Shown: positions 1 through 11,930 of the stretch, piece by piece
Numbering within the stretch: position 1 is the first letter of the stretch
Layout: every line of letters starts with the position of its first letter
Assembly: GCA_946965045.2 (NCBI GenBank)
Contig: OX337228.1
Span: 6,262,001-6,326,000 of the forward strand
Reading direction: 5' to 3'
From: Epithemia pelagica
Taxonomy: Eukaryota; Bacillariophyta; Bacillariophyceae; Surirellales; Surirellaceae
Length of the DNA stretch: 64,000 nucleotides
Translations under genes and position numbers: made by a program
Notes under the pieces: model-generated
Database searches by the model: none
Seen by the model: only the letters and a program-made list of their open reading frames with translations
What the model was told of the DNA's origin: nothing

Positions 1-2253
1 TCATCCACGGTCGTTGATTCATGCAAAACCACCGGGATAGATTCATTGATACGAGCCAACAATTTTCGAGTAGAATCGTCCAAAGACACAAAGGATGATA
101 CCACAACTAGTTTCGGTCGAATCTTGTTGATTCGTGCAACGCACTTTTTCAATAATTTCCAATGCTTTTTGCGCTCCTCCTCATTATCGTCACTGCTGTC
201 ACTGCTCTTGGTCAATCTCTTGTCAAAGAATAAAGGACTGCACAGTTGCACAAAACTCAAGAGTTCCACAGGCCGTTCTTTCCGATCAAATTGTTGGGCA
301 TCGGACGCGTGAGGTGCCTTGCCTTGGTCGTCATTCATTTGTGTCAGGCCCACAACATCTCGTGTGACGGGTCGAACTTTGGCCTGTAATCGAGCCTCCA
401 CAGGCGTCGCAAAGAACCGAGCCCACAGTCGTGGTTCTTGGCCGAAGAGTTTTTGTCGATCCAACAAATGCAGGACGGCTTGTCGGTCCATAGGAGAAAG
501 GCGTAGCAAGTCGTGACGAGATCCATCACCCGGGGGGTGCGCGTCACAGACATCCAGATCCTCACAGTCTTGTGCCGCCATGCACGCCACGGCTCGATAA
601 CACAAGTCTCGTAGGGATGGAATGGGCGTTTTCGGACGCGAGCCGGAACTTGCTTCGTAAATTTGGTGGACCGAGGCAAGATAGGGGTGTTGCTTCAAGT
701 CCATGTAACCATCGCCACATTCTCGAATCTTTGTGACAGAACTTTGCTCACTTTCGTTCTTAGTATCCGTGCCAGGGACCAGTTCAAAGGCCTGTGCACC
801 CAAGCGATGCTCTGGTTGTACCTGCATGAGTTTATGTATGAAATCCCAACAATCATCGTGGATAATGCCTCCATGGCGAGTCAACAACCCACGCTGAATC
901 CTCAAAAAGGCCAAATAGGGTGATGTTGTCCAAAAGGGAGTCACACCCGTTTGTAATATGTAGGCCAGGGCACCCAAAGCCCATAAATCGGCCGTCCACA
1001 CGGCGGGTCCTAGGTTCGGCTTGGATGATTGTTGGTCTTTCTTACCCTTGACCATACCTTTCGTGTCATCGCCTGTAACAGCTTCAGGACTCATAAAATC
1101 CGGCGTCCCCACAAATTCCGGCCCATTCAAATCCGTCAGGACCAAGTCTTTGGCGGTTCCAAAATCAATCAACACGAGATGGCCGTGACGATTCAACAGT
1201 ATGTTTTCGGATTTGATATCGCGATGGACAATTCCATGGCGATGCAAGTGTTCCAATGCCAATACTAGCTGATAGATCCATATCTTGGCTTGTGATCGAT
1301 GACATCCCACCATGACATTGTTTTTCTCCTTCCATCGTAGCTGTGACCACAAGTCTGACCAGACATCGTGCAGTTCCATGAGATAATACAAATGCTCATA
1401 ATCCTGGAACGCATGAAACATGCGAATAACAAACGGAGATGTAGGCGGCAAGCGTTCGAGTAGAGCACGTCGCTCCATTTGGATTTCATTGTATACATTG
1501 GGATGTTGTCGTTTTGCTAGGTCGGCGGCTTGCTTTTTGGGTATCTTTTTCAGCGCGAATGATTCCTTTGTTACTTTGTGAGTGACGACCCAAATTTCCG
1601 AAAAGTTGCCAAAGCCTAGTTCTTTTTTCTGGATAAATTCTCTGATACTGACTGTTCGCTCCGCATACCGAATGGAAGTCTCTTCTTCCTCAGAAGGTTG
1701 TGCAGCAATCGCTTTGGTGATTTGATTCTTCATGTCCTGGAAAGACAATCTTTCTTCTTCGGTAAGTGTCGACGTTGACTTTAGAACATGCCCATCAATC
1801 AACTCTTGGGCTTCTGTATACTCTTTCAATGCGATCAGCGCCTTGGACAAGCGGTACGCTGCCTGTCAGCCAAGATATAGAAGTGAGAAATGGCAAGGGC
1901 TATCGGTAACAAAAAAGCATCGGTATGACATGGACTGCACCAACCTTCGAAGACTTTCTGTCTGATAAAATCCAGCCATTCTGTGCATCTTCCTTCGCCT
2001 CTCTATATTCTTCCATGACAAAGTGGCAAGCCGACCTGTTGCAATAATTTAAGATTGCTTCTTCTTCGCATTGTTTCGTCCTGTTTTGAGTGGGAAGGGT
2101 CTCCAGGGCCTGTGTGTAAAAGCTCAAGGCTGCCTGAAACTCATTTTGCTGGCGGAACAAATGATTTCCTTGGAGACGCAAGTCCTTCGCCTTCTCAATT
2201 ACTTCATCCAGGCTTTTGCCGTTGGATTCGTCAATGCTTGCATCCTTCTCCAT
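1..2253 (-). CDS. TPR domain + PDK1-like AGC protein kinase, C-terminus cut by window edge
   Basis: Two exons are visible: 2253-1945 and 1862-1, with an 82-bp GT-AG intron in phase 0. The 3' end lies beyond the left edge. The ATG at 2253 opens a TPR region (residues about 15-150) that continues smoothly across the intron. The kinase domain follows with a glycine loop GFGNFS, lysine in FALKK, catalytic loop HRDIKSEN, IDFGTAK and an activation segment ending FVGTPDFMSPEA. DFGTAK and the VGT...SPE arrangement are closest to PDK1 among AGC kinases. PDK1 phosphorylates the activation loops of other AGC kinases; the TPR part may bind partners. After the kinase lies a stretch resembling the start of a CPPED1-type phosphoesterase (FVQL..., then RINKIRPKLVVVSS) but without the expected metal-binding Asp residues. 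Kinase call is firm; PDK1 subfamily and the phosphoesterase resemblance are inferred. Confidence 0.82.
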
Positions 2254-2374
2254 CTCGCCTTCTATATGCTAGTGCTAGCTCTTGGATCTTGGAAATCGGC
2301 TGTGCTAACCTTATCTATTCTGTGCTTCGTTCTCTCTCCCCCCCATTTTCCGGAAGGGGGGCAACTTCTAGTGA

Positions 2375-2875
2375 TGTGGTCGCACATCTATTAGCAACCC
2401 CGAATTTTCGGGGCACCTTTCACATCAAAACTTCGAACAATCTGACGCAAAAGTCCCATTTATTGCGGCCGAGATTCTGATCAACTACAAACAAGAAGAT
2501 GCGGACGGACACAGCATAGAATGGGCCTTCCGTTTTGGATTTCCAGGTGACAGTGTCCACTACTCATACCTTGAGCCTCAAACGAATCAAGGCAGTCCTG
2601 ACCTATTTCGATTCTGCATTGACAACGCCCGAACAACCAGCTTCTATTTTGCCTTGCCCCCTGAGGAAAAGGGCAGATTTTCAAAGGCGATGCAGCCCTT
2701 TGTCGACAAGGCAGGGGCGGTGCTTACCGATAATGTATTATCGCCACTAAAACCAAGGCGACTGTTCAAGTTTGAAAAGCGTGATACACTCCCATACGAT
2801 AATCAGGATCAACAGCACCGTGCTGGATTGCACCTACAAACGGTGCATTGCTTCCCAACTGGTTGGGTGGTTTGA
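2375..2875 (+). other. Open 166-codon stretch without an early ATG, unknown
   Basis: This frame stays open from a TGA at 2372 to a TGA at 2873. The residues look protein-like (mixed composition, several Phe/Tyr/Asp-rich stretches such as EWAFRFGFPGD) but I recognise no family. The first in-frame ATG is at 2690, which would leave only 61 codons. It sits between the start of the kinase gene and the 3' end of the LRR gene, both on the other strand. It could be a terminal exon whose first exon I could not place, a decayed gene, or chance. Confidence 0.25.
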
Positions 2876-3015
2876 TCTTCTATTTTGCTCTCTCAAGCCC
2901 TGTGCTGATATGTCTGTTCCCTCAATCCGCAAGTTGAAATTCTCGACGTGATCATCTTCTCGTACAACAGAGGTAATGGACCTCAATGTATAAGCGTACG
3001 TTGAAAATGTACTCA

Positions 3016-6000
3016 CTATCTTTCGGTTGGCTCTTCGTCCTGCTCAGTATCTCTTTGCTCAGATGACAATACCTCTTCATTTTCGAGGCCTTGGCTGGTG
3101 CCTGTTGTAGCATCACCAGAAAGTGCGAAGAGCTGCCGAAGACGCGTAAAATTATCCGTCACTGGATCCGATGTTTGACAAGTGTTCAAATCAGGATCGC
3201 AACACGAAGTACAACAGAAACAGAAATTCTTGGGCGGTATGCCGAGGCAGTCGGCCGTGATCACAGTTAACTTGGTAGCACCACGGAAAAAACAAATATC
3301 AAACGGGACGTCTCCGGTGAACTTGTTGTCGTCGAGGGTCAGAGATGTCAATTTTTCCAGGTTGGGTAGGGTGGGCGGAATGGGTCCTTCAAAAAGATTG
3401 TCACGAACGTGGAATCTTTCTATATCTACTGCATTGGCACATATCTGTGGACGAGAGACGATGGTAAGATGAATGTGCTAACCAGTTCCTCGAAAACGCC
3501 ACCAAACTCATTCCGTTGACACGTTAAGATAAGAATGTAACTTACCCTGGGGTCGATCTCTCCTGAAAAGTTGTTCTCTTCAACATTGAACTGTATAAGG
3601 TTGGTCATTCTATAAAGTTGAGGAGGCAACTGTCCCTCAAACTGATTGGTGTGTACATAGAACAATTCCAACCCCTCCCAAAAAATATCCGGAAACTCTC
3701 CCCCAAGCTGATTCATCTCAACGCGAAAATCTCTCAAACGCGACGTTAGGTTCACAAAGCTTTGGGGTATCGGTCCAGTTAACCGGTTGTCGTTCAACCA
3801 GAAACGAACCAGACGTTGAAGAGTTCCGTAGTCAGAGGGTATTGGTCCAAAGAAGCCTGCGCTATTCAGCTGTAATGAGTTAAGCCTTGGATGATTCGTT
3901 CCATCCAGAATGGGCAATGGAGCATTGAAAGAATTTCCGTTCAACCACAATTGGGTGATGCTGGGGATCCGCCCCTCGAAACTCGGCAGTGCTCCCGTAA
4001 ACTTGTTGTTTTGTAACTTGATTGTTCTTATATCTGGAAGATCAAATATCTCTTCAGGAATTGAGCCACTCAGAGTATTGTTCGACAAAACCAACGAACT
4101 AAAACCTCTCAAACTTTTCGAAAAATTAAAGAGCTCGAGAGGGATTGTTCCGGTTAGTTCCGAATTAAAGGTAATTGTCAATGCGTTGAAGCATTGCAGC
4201 TGGTTTGTCACAACTGGGAGTTGTCCCCTTAAACCAAACGCAATCAGACGAAGCTCCGACACTTTACCGTTGCAAGCAGCATATAATTCCGCTCTTCGGG
4301 GATCTTCCGCCCAACGGGCCGGAAACGATACGCATACAATTCCGGGCCATTCGCACTGACTATAATTCGACAACCATCGAGGCTGATCGGGCACTTGAGT
4401 AAAGTTGATATAACTCAAATCGATGGATACTCCACCTTCGCCATCCAGGAAAACGCACTCATTGGTATGGCCAGTTTCATAGTCTGGTGGATTGCAGCTG
4501 AGCCAAGGCTTGGTACCATTGGCGGTGGATATAAAATAAAACCAAGCCATGATAAACCTTTCATAGAGCCAGACAGAATCCGAGGTCGTATTATAGAGCT
4601 CACGATCAGGGTTTGTATCTTCGTTGGCAAACCAATTCAATGCCATCTCGAACGCAACTGGAGCTGTGTCAATTGTTTCCGCAAGAATTTGAGTTTCCAG
4701 CCAGGATCTCCACTCGGCAACCTCCATGGTGGTTGGTGCCATGGTGGGGGAGGACGTGGGTGTTTGCTCGGGGTTGACTTGATCATCATCACCATCCTCG
4801 TCGTCATCACTGTCATTGTCTGCTCCCACAACCACACCCGTGATAATGCCCGCTAGGCATATACAGACAATACTTGTCAATGCAAGGAGGAACCATGGAC
4901 GGCGGTAGACCGGAAGTTGTTTTCGTCGAGTGAAATCTTCGGCCGAGACGAGATTGGCCTTTTCGGCTTCTTCGTCCACCGGAGCGGCAACGACCAAGCC
5001 CTCGCCGTCTGGTTCGTCCATCCCGAATTCCACATCGAGTTTGCTACTATTCACAGCAGAGACAGACGGGGCTGCCTCCAAGTACTCTGATGGCTCGTCT
5101 TTGAGAGCGTCGGTGGCATTCATACCTCCGCGAACAGCTCCCGGTTCTGTGGATACGGGGTCGGAGGGGAAGGCAAGGTCCCTTCCGACCGGTGTCATGA
5201 CCTGTTCGTCATTGTATGACAGAGCAGCTGTTGTTGCCACAACGCCGCCCAAAGTTGCGGCAGCCGCGAGACCAGCCACCATCATTGTTTCGTCGTCTTT
5301 GGAGCGCTTTGCGTCCTCGTCCTTGTTTGTACTTGTCGCAGACGAGGACACGGCACCCGGATGCGCGGTCCCCGTGTTGGCATTCTCCCTGGCATATTTT
5401 TCCTTGTCGGTTTCAACAGTTTGAGCCGCTGCCAAGGCATCCATACCCGACATGGTGGATTGAGAAGATGAGGCTCTTTGTTTGATTTTGTCATCCGAAT
5501 CGACAGCTTCCATGACAGCTCCCGCATCCGCAATCGACATGGACATCGAGGCACCAGGCTGTTGAGCCTTTTCCGAACGTTTCGATTGCTGTTTGATCAA
5601 GAGATCGGATTCTTCCGCTTGAACGACGGCCAGAGCAGTAGCTCCTCCAGCATCGGAGAAAGACACGGACGATGCACCCGGCTGTTGAGCCTTTTCCGAA
5701 CGTTTCGATTGTTGTTTGATCAAAAGATCGGATTCTTCCGCTTGTACCATGGCAACCGAATCGGCCCTGGAAACGGCTTGCGAACCAGAAGTGGAAGCAA
5801 CAACTCCTGGTTCGACGGCCACAGCCCCTGGCCGTGTGGCTGGCGCCACCGCCGCGGCACTCTTTTTGGACCAAGCATCGGCTTCCACAGCGGCCACTGC
5901 TGCTTGGGCATCCACCATGGACGCATCACCACCGGATGACTCGTTTGCTGCTGCGGCTATTCCAGGTACAGCCATGGCCCCTGGTCGAGCAGCCGGAGTT

Positions 6001-6713
6001 GCCCGAAAGCGTGTTTTGCTGTCCATTGTGGCAGAAGTGTTGTTGTTGGTTGTCACGGGGCCCAATGGTTCAGAGGCCAGGGGAGTTTGGGGTGACACTG
6101 ATGAATCTTTCTCATCCTCACCCTCGTCCTCTTCTTCATGAATTGTGGTTGGAAGACGGTCATTCGGTGCCTCCCCCTCCATGTCGGATACAGAACCGGG
6201 TCTCTCAACTGGAGCCATTCGATACGAAGCCTTTTCATCCAGCTTACTACTACTATCCGTGGTCAAAATGGAACGCGATGAAGATGGTTCTACAGCCACA
6301 GCTCCTGGTTTGGACACTGTGGAAGAAGAAGCAGTCGACCGATAACTAGCCTTTTCATCCACAGCTGGAGTCCTCATGGCGGGTGCCAAGGGTTCACTGG
6401 CAGTAGCAGTGCTACTTGGACGCATGGAACTGCTGCTACTAGACGAATAGCCGGCCACGGCCCCTGGATAGAACAGTGAAGAGACGGCTCCTGGTCGACT
6501 GGCAGGGACTGAGCTTCGGACCTTGACATTGGATTGGCTGATGCTGCTGCTGCTTGTGTTGTTGGTTCGGGTGAGAGAGGTTGCAGTATTTGTGGAAACA
6601 GTTTGAGGTGGTTCGGATGCTGAGCTACTCCCAGTCGTAGCAGCACCGCCTGTTTGCTGTATTTGGTCCTTGTCTTGTTTTGACTTGGTGGTTGCCTTGT
6701 CGGATGGTTCCAT
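3016..6713 (-). CDS. Single-pass membrane protein with extracellular leucine-rich repeats and long cytoplasmic N-terminus
   Basis: Exons 6713-3546 and 3444-3016 are joined over a 101-bp intron (donor GTAAGT, phase 0) to give 1198 residues; the frame continues cleanly from ...EIDPR into ICANAVDIERF. Residues 1-600 are low-complexity Ser/Ala/Thr-rich, with many PGAV-type repeats and one duplicated 21-residue block. One hydrophobic segment at about 607-633 is followed by an Asp-rich spacer. The C-terminal half has a plant-type LRR N-cap (CEWPGIVC), roughly ten LRRs with G-x-IP motifs, and a cysteine-rich end (CFCCTSCC). With no signal peptide and the LRRs after the membrane segment, a type II topology with LRRs outside is likely. 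There is no kinase domain. Diatoms have many such LRR receptor-like proteins; the ligand is unknown. Confidence 0.85.
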
Positions 6714-7664
6714 GATGATGAGAGTTGCTACAACGCCGATGGATGCTCACCTGTTATTACAATCTCGTCGCTGACGCCGAATGTGTCCCACACAAGAATG
6801 GTTTGCTGGATTCAGAGCCACAGAGGAGGATTGATACAACGCCTCCAGTTTCGTGTCTCCTGTAAGGCTTGCCAACTGCCAAGACAACGAAGAGCTGTCG
6901 TTTGGAACTTTCAAAGGGGCACTCGTACTCGTGTGTAGATTCTGCTCTGCCGCCCAAAATTGCGTAGAGTGTAGATAAAAAATGGCATACTGGTTCCCCA
7001 ACGAGATGGCTAAACAGGGGCAATAGTGTACATGTCACGCTTGACGTGGAGCTGCCATAATTCTTCGCATGAAAGAATCGGATTGGGATCAACGAGTACG
7101 CTGACAGATACACTACAGACGTACTACGTACTCCTACTCTCGATATTTAATGTCTCTCCCCTACCCCTAGTACTCGTAGCTAGTAGGAGAAGTAATTCGG
7201 ACCATGGCAGGATCACGGACATTCGAAATGATCCCAACGTAGAAAGTTTGTTGGTACATGGGGCGGAATCGCAAGTGGTCATGAGATTCAAACAAGGTGC
7301 TGCAGCGCCGTCTTCCGGTACGAGACGCGGCGCTTTGTCATGGTCGAGCCGAGGATGAATCGATGGATGGAGACGTCTGTATATTATATGGATGCTATTT
7401 TTGCGATTCAATGATTCGAATGGATGGGTTGCAGTGAAAGGGCCTGGATGTTCCTGCTTCCGAAGAAACTGTCGAGCGACCCCCAAACCAAACGATGGGC
7501 ACACTCGAAACTCGTTCGAATGGAATGGACAATGGCAATGAGGTTCCCTCAGCTCTTGCGGCCGTATCATCGCCAGGAATGATCAATCATGAGCCTCCTA
7601 GTAAGTAGAACAATGTTACGAACGTGTCGCGTACAAACGAAAATATAAAACAACGAAATGGCTA
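6714..7664. other. Intergenic region upstream of the LRR membrane protein and downstream of the PH-domain gene
   Basis: I see no convincing gene. The segment 7121-7190 carries several short CTACTCCTA / GTACTCGTA type words that recur in other intergenic regions of the window. Open frames here lack recognisable domains and overlap each other on both strands. Confidence 0.5.
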
Positions 7665-8493
7665 TTAGTCATTAAAGTATGGATTGTTGGGATCATCGTT
7701 GGTGTAAATATCATCGTCTTCTTCGTTGTATTGGTACACTTCTTGATGGGCCGCATCCGAGGCCTGTTGCTGCTGCTGTTGTTGCTGCTGAGCACTCCCA
7801 CTTTGATCGTAATAGGTTCGACTGCACCGGACAATGGCCTTGCCCACGCGACCAATCCAATCGTCCTTTTGCGATTCCGTATCGGCATACAACAAGTATT
7901 GCGTTTCGGGCGTGGAAATTTCAAAGGAATGTCGTTTTTTGGATTTCAAATCGGCCGATTTGACCGTGGTGCAACTGGCCAAGTCCATCATCCCATGCGG
8001 TGTCCCATATTCATTCTTGGCAAAAAACAATTTGGAACCCTTGAGAATAAAGTACCGACGACGCCATTCCTAAAACGAAACATAAACAAGACACAAAAGA
8101 AATGTGAGACACCAAACAACCATTCAATTCGTTGGGATGCATGCCCACGGTTCTCGCTGTGGCTCTCCTTCGTACCTTGAGCCAGGCCGATTGTTTGGTG
8201 AGCCATCCTTCGTATTCGGCATTGGAGGTGTCATAGACAATGTTGGTTTCGGGATCCACATAGGGCGGACGATGATAGCCCATGCCACCGCCAGTGTTGC
8301 CACTGGTACGAAGACCCTGTGGTTGCGCTTGCGGAGGATACATGCTCGTCGGTGCCGCGCCACGCGAGGAAATGTTGTAATAGGTCGGTTGTGCTTGTTG
8401 TGGTTGGGGAGGCTGTGGCTGATGATGATACATGGGAGCTTGTTGTTGTTGTTGATTGTATTGCGGAGGAGGAAAGGGCGGTGGAGCGTTCAT
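7665..8493 (-). CDS. PH-domain protein with proline/glutamine-rich N-terminus
   Basis: Exons 8493-8176 and 8069-7665 are joined over a 106-bp intron (GTACG...TTTTAG, phase 0) to give 240 residues. Residues 1-85 are Pro/Gln-rich. A pleckstrin-homology domain follows at about 95-190: it opens with YEGWLTKQS, and EWRRRYFILKG comes directly after the splice, as expected for the second and third beta strands. The closing helix contains DDWIGRVGKAI. The C-terminus has a poly-Gln run and an acidic tail. PH domains bind phosphoinositides or proteins at membranes, so a signalling or trafficking adaptor role is likely. No catalytic domain is present. The intron interrupts the PH domain between WLK and EWRRR, and the joined frame restores it, which supports the model. 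Confidence 0.85.
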
Positions 8494-8846
8494 GGTCTTT
8501 GTTTAATGTGTTCGGCTCTCTCCAAAGATTCTCCCCTACTGCTCTTTTGGGATCACCGTCGTCGTCGCGTTTGTTCTCGAAAATGTAGCGTTGAACGACC
8601 AACCCTTCTGCTCTCCCCTTCTTCTTGTGGAAGAACTCGTTCCAACTTCCAACTGGTCCCACGACCGACACCACCCGGATGTAATGAGCTGTGTGCAGTC
8701 AGTCGCGGATCTACAGAGATGGCCGGCTCGAAATGGCGCGCTATCCACGCAAGCCGACATGATGGTTCATTTTTTTTGCATCCTGCATCCATTGCCAACC
8801 CCTGTGTTGAAACAACAACACCATCACGAAGAAGGAATATAGTACC
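8494..8846. promoter_or_regulatory. Divergent promoter region between the PH-domain gene and MCM4
   Basis: 353 bp separate the two divergent start codons, so both promoters must lie here. A GGCGCGC word at 8734-8740, about 105 bp before the MCM4 ATG, resembles part of an E2F site, which would fit a replication gene. No TATA box was evident. The motif is weak evidence on its own. Confidence 0.4.
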
Positions 8847-11837
8847 ATGTCGTCGTCGTCTCGTTCCCCCGCGGAGGATGACAACAATAACAATCCCCTT
8901 CGATCTCGTCTTCCCATTCCGGATTTCAACAATACGTTGGAAAGCAGTGACGACGACGAGGAACAGAACACGGGGGGCCGTACCCTTCCAATGCCATCCA
9001 CTCCCGGAGGACCTGCCCAACAACAAGACGGCGACGGCGACGACGACGATGAAATGTTGGTTCCTCCGACACCCGTTGCAGCACGAAGTCCTTCGCAACC
9101 GGAAACGCCCTTGACACCCCTTTCCACCACGTTGGTGGAGGACGAGGACGACGACGATCCAGCCGCTCACGAACAAGATGCCCTCCCCGGCAACAACAGC
9201 AACAACCACAATGACACGGTCGGCCAGGAACTCTTTGCAACCGCCGAAGGGAGTGAAGCCGTGATTCGTGGGACCGACATTCATGTTCCGACGGCCGCGG
9301 CGGCCTTTCAAGAGTTTTTGCGCACCTTTCAATCGCTCCATCATGCCCGTCGGGCCCATCGTCGTCACGCACGACAGGGCAATCCATCGGACGACAGTGA
9401 CGACGACGACGATTCGTCGATGGACGATAATGACGACGACGACGACGAAGACGTTCCGCCCTTGTATCTTTCCAAATTGCAGGCCTTGGTCGCTCCCACT
9501 CCTACTCCTACTACGACCGAGGACGAACCCACATCGGCATCCTTCCACGCCACCACGGCCTGTTTGGAACTGGATGCTCGTCACTTGTACTTTCACAATC
9601 CCGATTGTCAACGTCTCTATCATCAATTGGCGGCCTATCCGACCGAATTGATTCCCGTCTTGGATATTTGTGCTCAGCGACAATTCGAAGACCTCCATCC
9701 AACAAGCAGCAACCTGCGCATTCAAGTGCGTCCCTTCAATTTGCAAAGTGTCAGCAATTTGCGCACCTTGGATCCCATTCACATGGATTCCTTGGTGGGC
9801 GTCCAGGGCATGATTGTGCGCACCTCTCCCATTTTGCCCGATTTAAAAGTGGCCCACTTTTCCTGTACGCTCTGTGGACACGACGTCCAAGTGGCCGTCG
9901 ATGGCGGACGGATTGCCGAACCATCGGGCAAGTGCGCCAATTGCAATGCCAAGGCGAGTTCCTCCTATCAACTCGTGCACAATCGGAGTTTGTACAGTGA
10001 CAAGCAAGTCGTGCGATTGCAAGAGACACCGGATCAAGTTCCCGCCGGTCATACGCCGGCAAGTTGTCTCTTGTTTGCCTTTGATGACTTGTGCGATCAA
10101 GTCTTGCCGGGCGACCGCGTCGAAGTCACGGCCATTCTGCGAGCGCAACCCGTCCGGACTCATCCCAAACTCTCCAAACTCAAAACCTTGTACAAGACCT
10201 ATCTCGATGTCGTTCATTATCGCAAAATTAGTGGCATGCGCAACAACCATCATCATCACGCCATTGCCGGCAGTGGGACCCACCCCACCAAGCAGGGGAA
10301 CCAAGCACAACCACAACAAGAACAACAACAACCACAGCAAGAGGGCCACCACGGCGCCGTCTCGTCGCACTGGTCGGCCCAACGCATTGCACAACTGCAC
10401 GAGCTCTCGCGACAACCAGATATTTATCACAAACTGGTCCAATCCTTGGCACCGTCCATTTGGGAATTGGACAATGTCAAAAAGGGAGTCTTGTGCATGC
10501 TGTTTGGCGGAAATTCCGGCTACCGCAAAGACAGCCAACCACCACAACAAGACTCTTGGTGGGAAGGGGAGGAGGACCAAGCATCCTCCTACAACCCAAC
10601 CAAGACTCACACCAAGGAAAGTACTCACAAACGCGGCGATATCAACATTTTATTGTGTGGGGATCCCGGAACTTCCAAATCCCAATTGTTGGCCTTTGTC
10701 CACAAACTGAGTCATCGAGGCGTGTACACGTCGGGCAAGGGATCGTCGGCCGTCGGATTGACGGCATCGGTCGTGCGCGATCCGGAAACGCGAGACTTGG
10801 TCTTGGAATCCGGGGCCTTGGTGTTGAGCGACTTGGGCATTTGTTGCATTGATGAATTGTAAGTGGCGCAGTGTGTGTGTTTGGTTGTTTGGTTGTTTAG
10901 TTGCCCATGAGAGTAGGACCATGACTCACTTTGGCAATGAATGTGGAATCCTTGTAGTGATAAAATGTCGGATACGACCCGTTCCGTCTTGCACGAAGCC
11001 ATGGAACAGCAGACGGTGTCAATTGCCAAGGCCGGCATTATTGCCACGTTGCATGCCCGGACCTCGGTCTTGGCGTCGGCCAATCCCATGGAATCCCGGT
11101 ACAATCCCAACCGGAGTGTCGTGGACAATATTCAACTCCCTCCCACGCTCTTGTCCCGGTTCGATTTGATTTATTTGATTCTCGACACACCACAAGTCGA
11201 ACACGATCGCCGATTGGCCCAGCATTTGGTGGGCCTGTACTATGAACAGCCCAATGTGGTCCAGCCTCCCTTGGATCAGGACTTGTTGCGGGATTACATT
11301 CAGTATGCGCGGGAAACCATTCACCCGCAATTGAGCCACGAGGCCGCCTCGCAATTGCTCGACTCGTACCTGGAACTCCGCGGTACCGGCCATGCCAATC
11401 GGACCATTTCGGCCACACCGCGGCAATTGGAATCCTTGATTCGGTTGACCGAAGCCTTGGCCAAAATGCGGTATGCGACCATTGCCACTCGCGCCGATGC
11501 CTTGGAAGCGGTCCGGTTGATGCGTGTCGCCACCTGCTCGGCCGCCACGGATCCTCGGACGGGTCGCATTGATATGGATCTCATTACAACGGGACGGGGC
11601 AGTGAAGCACGGGAACGCAACCAAGAATTGCAATTGGCCATGGAGGAAATTTTGACCGAGAAACGAGGCGAACGAGTCTCCTTGCGACAACTTGTTCAGA
11701 CGGTCCAAGAAGTGACGCATCAACCAGTGGAACACCAAGACCTGGTCGAAGTCCTGCGTGTCATGGAGGCCGAGGGTGCCGTCCAATACAGCGAACGAGC
11801 ACAAAGTGTCTTCGTGCGATCGGGCATCTTACAATAA
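8847..11837 (+). CDS. MCM4: DNA replication licensing factor MCM4
   Basis: Exons 8847-10858 and 10958-11837 are joined over a 99-bp intron to give 963 residues. The product is a subunit of the hexameric MCM2-7 helicase that unwinds DNA at replication forks in the nucleus. The N-terminus is acidic (about 1-200). The OB/zinc region has CTLCGH and CANCNA at about 340-365, then HNRSLYSDKQ and the LQETPDQVPAG motif typical of MCM4. The AAA+ core has Walker A GDPGTSKSQ (about 605), Walker B CCIDEFDKM (about 668) and the SRFD arginine finger (about 737). The intron falls inside Walker B, and splicing creates the Phe of DEF. Two insertions are unusual: a His/Gln-rich stretch at about 467-510 and a Gln/Trp/Glu stretch at about 560-595 just before Walker A. 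Confidence 0.96.
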
Positions 11838-11930
11838 TCAGGAAGAACTATAGATGTGTGTGTGGAAACGTCCTCAAAAAACTAGAAAGGGTTACTCTCG
11901 AGTTTCCATGATGAGACAACTACTAGAGAC

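Noticed and set aside
4637-6646. Many plus- and minus-strand frames inside the first exon of the LRR membrane gene
   Set aside because: They are shadows of a low-complexity, GC-rich coding region read in other frames.
7124-7570. 148-codon minus-strand frame upstream of the LRR membrane gene
   Set aside because: It starts with a real ATG but the composition is random-looking, overlaps another open frame, covers the recurrent intergenic words and has no domain.
8553-9782. 409-codon minus-strand frame over the MCM4 5' part
   Set aside because: It is the antisense of the Asp/Glu-rich MCM4 N-terminus and begins and ends arbitrarily; MCM4 on the plus strand is certain.
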